Shown here: piece by piece, positions 57,327 through 64,000 of the stretch
Layout of the letters: each line of letters starts with the position of its first letter
Numbering within the stretch: position 1 is the first letter of the stretch
Origin: Rhodocollybia butyracea
Taxonomy: Eukaryota; Basidiomycota; Agaricomycetes; Agaricales; Omphalotaceae
Assembly: GCA_015501585.1 (NCBI GenBank)
Contig: JADNRY010000042.1
Span: 1-64,000, forward strand
DNA: 64,000 bases
Direction of reading: 5' to 3'
Made by a program: the position numbers and the translations under genes
Notes under the pieces: model-generated
The model's input: the letters and a program-made list of their open reading frames with translations, nothing else
What the model was told of the DNA's origin: nothing
The model's database searches: none

Positions 57327-58775
57327 AACAACAGAAGTCTTCGATTGGTAGGTGTGTAATGGGTGATCCCAGTCGGTGGAAAGGTAGTCAAAGCAATATA
57401 TCAACATCGAGGTACGGGAGGATCATTTCAGGTTCACTCTACGGCGCTTCTGCGTTGGTGAGCCCCAGACCGAAATCTTCCCGGTTGCTATATTTATGAA
57501 AGCGCAGTGTACGTGAAAAGAACCACAAAGAGTTGTTGGACAGATCTTTGGTTGAATAATCAATGAAATTGACGATAGATAGGTACAGCGGTAGCAATCG
57601 ATGGCGGGTGAAATGGGAGATGTACACAAATGTGCAAAAGATATTTGGGCGATGGAAGCGGTGATATTCGAGTATACATAGTCCAAGTCATGGAATGCGA
57701 TGGTGCGTCAGAGATGATAATAGCTTTAAGAAACAGGAAACAGGACGGAGTTCGGCATCCTTTGTGCCAGAAAAGACGAGAATAATTTGTGAAGGTTACC
57801 ACTTGGTGCGAAGGGCAGCTGAATCAAGCCCAACATAAGGATCCGCTGGTTTAGACGTTTGACATCTCGGTGTGGTCCGTTGTTGGCACCGATAATCGAT
57901 AAGGCCGAAGGAAGGACCGCTGTCAACGAGCAACGTTCCTACGAGTCTGATCCATTCTGTTCCAGTGCCACGAGACCTTTCCCAAAAGACTTGCTGTCCT
58001 TCCTGTCGCCTTTTCGCCTCTGTTCCTCCCGACATTGATCCTGCTTCTCATTGTCAAGGTTACGTCTCTGAAACCAACCGCGGGAAGGGATATAACCAGA
58101 TGTTGCTTCGGCAACGAATTTGGAACCACGCTGAAATACAGTGTACAGCTGGAATACCAGGTTTTGTGTCAGTGAATTTGGATCCGCTGCTCGAGTTCGA
58201 GTTATTCGTAGATTGCACTAATCGAGCTATAGCCTAAAAAAGCGCAGCTGTAGTAACCAAACGACGCGGCTGTCTGCTCAAGAATTATCGGGAAAGGATA
58301 AAAAAGATAATAAAGGGTGATATACTTACCTGAACTATCGCAGTTAACTCTCTTTATGCATCCTGTCGTACTGTCGGATGGACGAGGCTGGACATGTTAT
58401 ACATAGATTTGGCAGACGCTGGAGGCGAATATCAATAGGTGCTGAAGATAGATTATAAGTGAATGTAGCTGAGTTGTAGCTGAGTTGTAGCTGAGTGACG
58501 ATGGGACAGAAGAATTCGGTCCGTGTCCCGGAATGCCGGGCGGCATCCGCAATTGCAACGCTTATCTCAAAACACTCAAAGTGCTTCGTCGCATACTAAC
58601 AGCACCTATCCAGTGATACATTGATGGTTCAAAGTAAGTTCTCGATGCAAGACCAATCATTGACATGCTTTATGCGTTACAGAAAAGTCAAACGAGGAAA
58701 CGCCATGATGATGAATTTGCCCGGCTGGTAGGAAAGAGAGTGAAGGGGTAGAAGGAGGGGCTCTGGAGGAAGTTC
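57327..58775. repeat. R4 repeat, copy 2 (uninterrupted)
   Basis: Matches 51115-51933 and 53255-53830 in order and orientation. Where copy 1 has the inverted-repeat element, copy 2 has GCTGAAATACAGTGTACAGC near 58129-58148. ORFs here do not align in frame with those of copy 1. A three-unit 11-bp tandem repeat (GTAGCTGAGTT) lies at 58465-58497 and is absent from copy 1. Confidence 0.65.
58465..58497. repeat. 11-bp tandem repeat, 3 units
   Basis: GTAGCTGAGTT, GTAGCTGAGTT and GTAGCTGAGTG lie head to tail within R4 copy 2. Confidence 0.85.
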
Positions 58776-59105
58776 AGACCTTCAAGCTTCAAGCTCAAGC
58801 GCTCAGGCCCCAGTGCCCCAGGCCCGCATCCTTGAAGCTGTATGTTCAGTTGTGCGCTCACGGAGGTGTTCGGATTTTGGTTCGGAATTCGTCTCGTTTC
58901 GGTAACGTCTACGCGTCCACGGTTTATTGACCAACTCACGTCTCAGCTAACTGCATTTTATGTCAAATTACTCACAGATCTTCAACTCAAGCCTATTGCA
59001 GGGTCGCCTTCGCTGCTCTCGATATTAACAGAGTTGGGATTTATAGATACACAATCAGACAAGCGATCCACGGTATACAAAAATACATACTTCCATACCT
59101 CGTAA
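58776..59105. other. spacer before the band-7 gene 3' end
   Basis: No gene. It contains a CTTCAAGCTT-CAAGCTCAAG stretch at about 58782-58800 and the 3' flank of the minus-strand band-7 gene. Confidence 0.3.
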
Positions 59106-60572
59106 TCAAGCAGACGCAGAGTCCTTCGTTACACGGTTATGCGCCACCGAATCTGCCAATGCGGCTTTTGCTTGCTCGACATAATCGATATTATAGGCCC
59201 CCATCACCCCACCTACACTTCCCGCCGCTATCTCGTTTCCACCATTACCATTGGCGCCAAAAATTGGTTTATCACCGAAAAAGTACGTCGAGTTGCCAGA
59301 ACCATGCGCTATAGCTTTCAGCTGTTCAAGCCGCCTCAGCTCAATCAGCGCCTCAAGAGCTCGCCGTCTGTCGGATAGCTGAATGTCTTTTTCATCGATT
59401 ACGCCAGATATGGAAAATGCAAGTTTGTCCACTTGTTGCGCTAGAGCGGAGGCCTCCATTATAGCTTGTTGTTGTCTGGAGACGGATGAAAACCGTTGGA
59501 AAGAGCGGATAACTTGGATGGGCCTCTCACCTTGCTTCAGCTTCTCGAACGACTGTCTTGAAGCTTGCATCGGCCTCGTTTGATTTGGCCTCCAACTGCA
59601 GTTCCAATGATGGTGAGCCTGTTCACATCACAGATAGAGTCTCTTGCTTACATGTCCTTCACTTTCTAGAATAACCCGTTGCTTCTGTCCTTCGGCGATG
59701 TTGATCTGTGCTTGTGTGTCAAGCAGCTGTTTTCGCCGATTTCTTTCTGCCTCCATTTGCAGTTCGAGTTGTCTCTGAAACCTAGGTCAACTATCAAGTG
59801 ACGACTCTGTCAACGGAGAAAACGGACCTCGACTTCACGATTCGCAGGTTGGAAGGATTGGACTTCGAACCTTGTGCATTCAACACCCCAGCTCTACCAA
59901 GAAAAGTTGTCATTGGTACGTCGTTGTGAAACGGGCTTGTGGCATAACTCACAGCGATAGTGTTCCCAATAACCTTGTTGAGCTGCTCGTTCAACCCATT
60001 TCGGTTCCCAATCACCTGATCATAGTTGAAACGACCAAGCACAGCACGCATTGCTGAAGTTCCCGTGTTTTTTATATTCTCGTGGACATCACTCACGCTA
60101 TAGCATGCCTGGTACCCATTCACGATCCGGTAGAAGAGTGAGCCAGAGCACACTACGGGGACCTAAGGAATGAAAATCAGCCATATATCAACTAAACTGG
60201 TGATAGTAGGCTCGTACATTGTCAGATGTATACCCGGGAAGCTTGATCTCAATCAGTATGGCAAGCACGTCATCTGAACTCGAAGAGATTTACTTTTGGT
60301 ATGGATATTGATGACTCCCGTAGATCCACGACTTGTACAGAGTGATATGCCGGTATTTTTATGTTTATTCCTGGAGTCAATTTCACTGGGTTACGACCGA
60401 GGCTTTCAAGTCAACAAGAATCAGTGTTCCGCCCGTGTTTTTCAGCAATATAGTCCTACCTCAACCGCCATCCTTCGTGCCCTTGATGTATTATCGTGAA
60501 GAATGTTCGAGTGCCTAGACTTCGGGAGGGTATATGTAGTGCTCTACGTGTCGCAGAGGTCGAGAGAGACAT
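59106..60572 (-). CDS. SPFH/band-7 domain protein (stomatin-like)
   Basis: A membrane-scaffold protein of the stomatin/prohibitin/flotillin superfamily. From ATG 60570-60572 the N-terminus MSLSTSATRRALHIPSRSLG is Arg/Ser-rich without acids, resembling a mitochondrial presequence and so suggesting a stomatin-like-2 type. HEGWRLSLGRNPVKLTPGIN, YHSVQVVDLRESSISIPK and FYRIVNGYQACYSVSDVHEN then form the band-7 core, followed by AMRAVLGRFNYDQVIGNRNG and VQSFQPANREVE. A long charged coiled-coil region comes next (LELQMEAERNRRKQLLDTQA, INIAEGQKQRVILESEG). The C-terminus reads VDKLAFSISGVIDEKDIQLS, then a Gly/Asn-rich tail, with the stop at 59106. All exons join in frame through GT-AG introns of about 45-65 nt. 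It looks intact. Confidence 0.85.
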
Positions 60573-63027
60573 TTTGTACGGCTATTGTGATCCATCCTCG
60601 CTTTTGACTATATACGAATATCGAAGCCGGATGTAAACGCAATCCACTGCCGAAAGCAGCACCGAGCGAACACGCACCCGTAATAGCGGAGTTGGAAAGT
60701 TTGCGAGACTCCCATGGTCGGTACCACCAGTGGAAGGCTTGTAGTCTAGGTAATCTCGGAGTCCATGGATCTTTTATAAGTCAAGAAGGGGGAGAAGAAA
60801 GAAGAATTTATTACACGGCATGGTCCAAGTACATAGACAAGAGATTATCGATTTGCAGATACTTAGTGGTTGTTCATTGGCGGAATGGAACGGATCAGCT
60901 TTAATATCGGCGAGCAATTCACATTCATTAGAGCAATTCATTCACCGTCATTTCTGTGAGTTTCTGTGGCGATGCCAAGGCTGTATAGTACTAAGTATAC
61001 AATTACTTTCAATACAACACAGAGGCGGCGCGACAACAGATTACTTGGCACAGTAAGTATTTGGATCGAAAAAGGCGACGACCTCGAGGAGAGACCAGCA
61101 ACTTCGTGTCACATATATTTGTTGTGCATACCGATGCAGCGATAACAAGGACATCGCTCGACCACCAAGCTGTCCGACGCATGTTGTAAGTGGGAGAAAG
61201 AGCCAGTACAGTCGATATGCGGAACATCTCTTCGGGCAGCAAAGAAAACAAACTGGGGAGTAGTTTATATGAGACCGGGTCCAGACCAGGCCCCTTATTT
61301 CAAGGTCCCGAACGAGCGAACTTTCTCAAAGACGTATGTCGGTCGGGGCATGTGCATTCGTAAGCTCAGAGTGAGGACCCAGTCTCCAGATAATTATTTG
61401 GCAGCTGGTACAAATCTAAAGTATTTGAAATGCTGACAATAGAGCTGTGGGCTTTCAAGTACACGTAGTTCTTATCTTGCATACTGCCACATTCCGGGAT
61501 ACCCAGTCCATCGTAGTCATACAGCGAGTCTCTCACTTCGCTCAAAATGCCACTCCTGCCACGCCAAGCTACCTGTAGTTGATGGTGACTGTGCATATAG
61601 ATATATATGTGATGTAATCAAGTAGATAGCAGCCAAAAAATTTTGACAAATTTGGGCAAGGCGATTCTGGAATCCGTGGTAGATCCGACACAAAATCATG
61701 TCAGTGCCCGTCCTCGCTCGTCCCATTCCAGTCAACTCTAGCAGTTGAATCCTTTATATAAGTGCTGGCGCTGAATTATAATATTTGAATCGCTGATAAG
61801 ATGAACATAGGCGCGCACGGTCCGGCAGTTGTATTTTGTCGGCGCTTACACGCGCACTACTACCGATCACTACCGATGCGCACGATGTCAACATTTGTAA
61901 CTCATTCAAAACATCCACCTATCTCAAGAGGTCATCGTTTCATCGTTTCATCTCATGCAGAAACCCGATACTTGTACAATTTATGTTTTGTATAGCCCCA
62001 GTATACGTCCGTAACCTGTGAGTCTCGATTGTTTATTCCACAAGCAAGTCATCCAGTACCCACGTAACGCACTATCCCGGGTCCCAAAAGTTTCGAAATT
62101 GAGGAAGTCGCATGAAGAAAGACATGAGAAACAGGCCCAACCGAAGGTGAGCTCTATACTTTGTTTCAGAATTGGTACTTTTTGATATTAGTGAGGTGTT
62201 TCCCAATCTATTCTATCAAACCTGCTTATCCTGATCTGCCTACTTCATTTACCTGTTTGTTAACCTGCTTTGGATCTATCTTCACCTGTGCTTGTTACCA
62301 CTCTCGCTCCTCCATCAACTTTATCTTGTGCGCCACAAAGCCGCGTAATGTTCCTCGGAACGGCTGTACGGCTACCAGAGGGTGACTTGAGAGTGAATCG
62401 TGGAGCTGGTGGCTTATCCTCACCTGTATCAGTTCTGACTCCGGGAGTTTGAACTACTTGCGAACTTACCTGCTCATCTGTCATTGTCAAGGCTTTCATT
62501 CAAACCACCTCCTTCGTCCCCTGGCATATATATAGATATCTATCTCTTCAACCACCACTAGGTCCTAACTCCAGACACGTGAGCCATGTACTTTGTCCGT
62601 ATTCAGCTTGGTGCAAGGGTGCAAGACGCTCAGACATGTTCAGCTTAGCCGAACATCTCGGGTACCAGGTTACCAGGAAACGCCCCAGACAGTGAATCAG
62701 CACCTACACACTAGATTCTACTAATCGGTATAAACGGAGCCGATACGCTTATAAACCTCTTGAAGTTTGACTTGAATAGTTTAGGTATGTCCGGTGGTAC
62801 GCGCTAAGCAAAGCTGTTCTCAAATATAATTGGCGTATTCCTTCTCCGGTAACGGTGCATTGTCCACCCACCGATATGGCCACTCAATGCATAGCCTCGG
62901 CCTTGCTAGAAGCTCCTGCTATAATGAATAGCAAGGATGTCCCCAGGACGTCCAGCATATATATAAGTATGGTGCGCCCGAGTCGACGCTACCATTGTTG
63001 TTTCTTTCTACATTTTATTTATCTATT
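60573..63027. other. 2.5-kb intergenic region, no gene supported
   Basis: Divergent promoter region between the band-7 gene (-) and the partial gene at 63028 (+). ORFs such as 61009-61251 (-) and 62260-62499 (-) show no domain, and their counterparts on the other strand are equally open. No repeat from elsewhere in the window was recognised. Confidence 0.35.
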
Positions 63028-64000
63028 ATGCTTCCTCGTGCTCCGATCTCCATCCCTATTGCGTTCTTTCAACTATTTGCCCTTACTGTCGCCTACAGAC
63101 AACCTTTCGAATACCTGAATGCTGTTCAAAGCTTGGCTACTGCGTGCGTAGTATGTTTAATATTCTCCGCGTGAAATTTGACTTTAATCTCAGCTTTACC
63201 AATCCATTTGCAGTCGTTAATGGAACATTACCAAGCCCGCTCGCTGACGACGTTGTGGGGAGAATTGACGTCACCACGACTTTTGTGGGGCAGGAGCTCA
63301 ACACAGAGTATCTTTTCGGTTTGTTCGCGGAAGGTGCATCCGTAAATACCACACAGCTCATTGGGACACCCTCCTCGTACACCATCCAATCCCTCGTTGT
63401 CGAGCCACCGGTGCTGGCTGTCAGTTTAATAGCCAACATTGACTATCCAACAGTCGATCTTTCTGTTCCTCTTCAGCTTGACCTTTTCATCGCTTACGAC
63501 AATGAGTTGAAGATCATATCATACGATGCTATCCTTCGCCGCTGGGGTGAATACCTAACCTATGTTATCCCACTCCTGGTACCCAAAATCACTGAGGAGC
63601 TGAATTTAACGACGACCAACGTGACGGAATTAATTGCTCTCAAGACAGCGGTAGATGTTTGTCAAATGTCAACCCAGTACTGCACCGGGTCGAACCAACA
63701 ATATGCTTCTAATGATGCGTGTATGTCTTTCATGACCCAGCTTCCTTTTGGTCAACCCTGGGAAGGAGGGATGGATAATGGTATCTGTCGATATATCCAC
63801 AAAAGTTTGTATCCGATTCTTCAAACCGTATGACCCAGACTGACATGCATATGACCTCCTGTAGACATGGTGAAATACCGACCGGAGGTTCACTGCCCTC
63901 ATATTGGCCCAACCGGAGGGGACATGTGTATTCCACGAAATTATGTGCAGGTAACCGAGAACATGCCGTTCAACCAGACTCTTCTTGCGTATAATTCAAG
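63028..64000 (+). CDS. secreted Agaricomycete-type hypothetical protein, 3'-truncated by the window end
   Basis: ATG 63028 opens a signal-peptide-like start (MLPRAPISIPIAFFQLFALT) followed by RQPFEYLNAVQSLATA. Intron 63144-63193 (donor GTGCGT) joins to FTNPFAVVNG, GRIDVTTTFVGQELNTEYLF and YDAILRRWGEYLTYVIPLL. Then comes a Cys-rich end, CQMSTQYCTGSNQQYASNDA followed by CMSFMTQLPFGQPWEGG and GICRYIHK. Intron 63805-63864 leads to MVKYRPEVHCPHIGPTGGDM, which stays open to 64000. This architecture with the C-x-H-I-GP-GGDMC tail is known to me from uncharacterised secreted basidiomycete proteins. No enzymatic function can be assigned. Several N-glycosylation sequons (NGT, NTT, NLT, NVT) fit secretion. 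Confidence 0.75.

Noticed and set aside
1..64000. CRISPR arrays, bacterial operons, rRNA genes
   Set aside because: No regularly spaced identical repeats or rRNA signatures were seen. The intron-rich genes show this is fungal nuclear DNA.

Overview
The window looks like nuclear DNA from a filamentous basidiomycete, most likely an Agaricomycete. Nearly every convincing gene is cut by short GT-AG introns of about 47-65 nt. The families are typical of mushroom-forming fungi: F-box proteins with an N-terminal coiled coil, a BTB/POZ protein, an orphan multi-pass membrane protein, GMC oxidoreductase, a DHA2-type MFS transporter, sterol-desaturase-superfamily hydroxylases and tandem DJ-1/PfpI proteins. 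There are also many decayed transposable elements. I cannot name the species. No rRNA, convincing tRNA or CRISPR was found.

Layout. 1-9.1 kb: repeat-rich DNA with two copies of a ~1.7 kb repeat (R1). One copy is interrupted by a 1,955-bp long-TIR element whose empty site survives in the other copy. A Copia gag relic and the first of three C4-hydroxylase-like genes also lie here. 9.4-11.7 kb: intact MFS transporter (-). 13.2-16.1 kb: two more hydroxylase paralogues, the second carrying a G-run frameshift. 17.6-19.7 kb: a possible secreted protein and a multi-exon gene of unknown function (-). 22.0-23.7 kb: carotenoid cleavage oxygenase with all four metal-binding histidines. 23.9-28.5 kb: two F-box genes. 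28.8-31.3 kb: tandem DJ-1/PfpI genes. 31.7-32.5 kb: BTB/POZ gene.

34.6-43.0 kb is the most interesting part. A LodB-like flavoprotein (+), a VioB-type ferritin-like protein (-) and a LodA-like quinoprotein amino-acid oxidase (+) lie next to each other with no other recognisable gene between them. In bacteria LodB matures the cysteine-tryptophylquinone (CTQ) of LodA, and VioB-type ferritin-like enzymes act on the imines made by amino-acid oxidases. The three may therefore form an uncharacterised fungal amino-acid oxidation/imine-coupling module. The LodA-like protein has Ser at the apparent cross-link Cys position and one apparent single-base frame break, so it may be diverged, non-CTQ or decaying.

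45.4-50.3 kb: a GMC oxidoreductase gene whose coding sequence can be followed end to end despite a 2.4-kb intron filled with repeats. The surrounding DNA carries CGTACC-rich, hAT-like ends. 51-58.8 kb: a duplicated repeat (R4), one copy split by a 1.3-kb inverted-repeat element, and between the copies a decayed orphan membrane-protein gene. 59.1-60.6 kb: intact SPFH/band-7 gene (-). 63.0-64.0 kb: the first part of a secreted Agaricomycete-type protein (+) that runs off the end.
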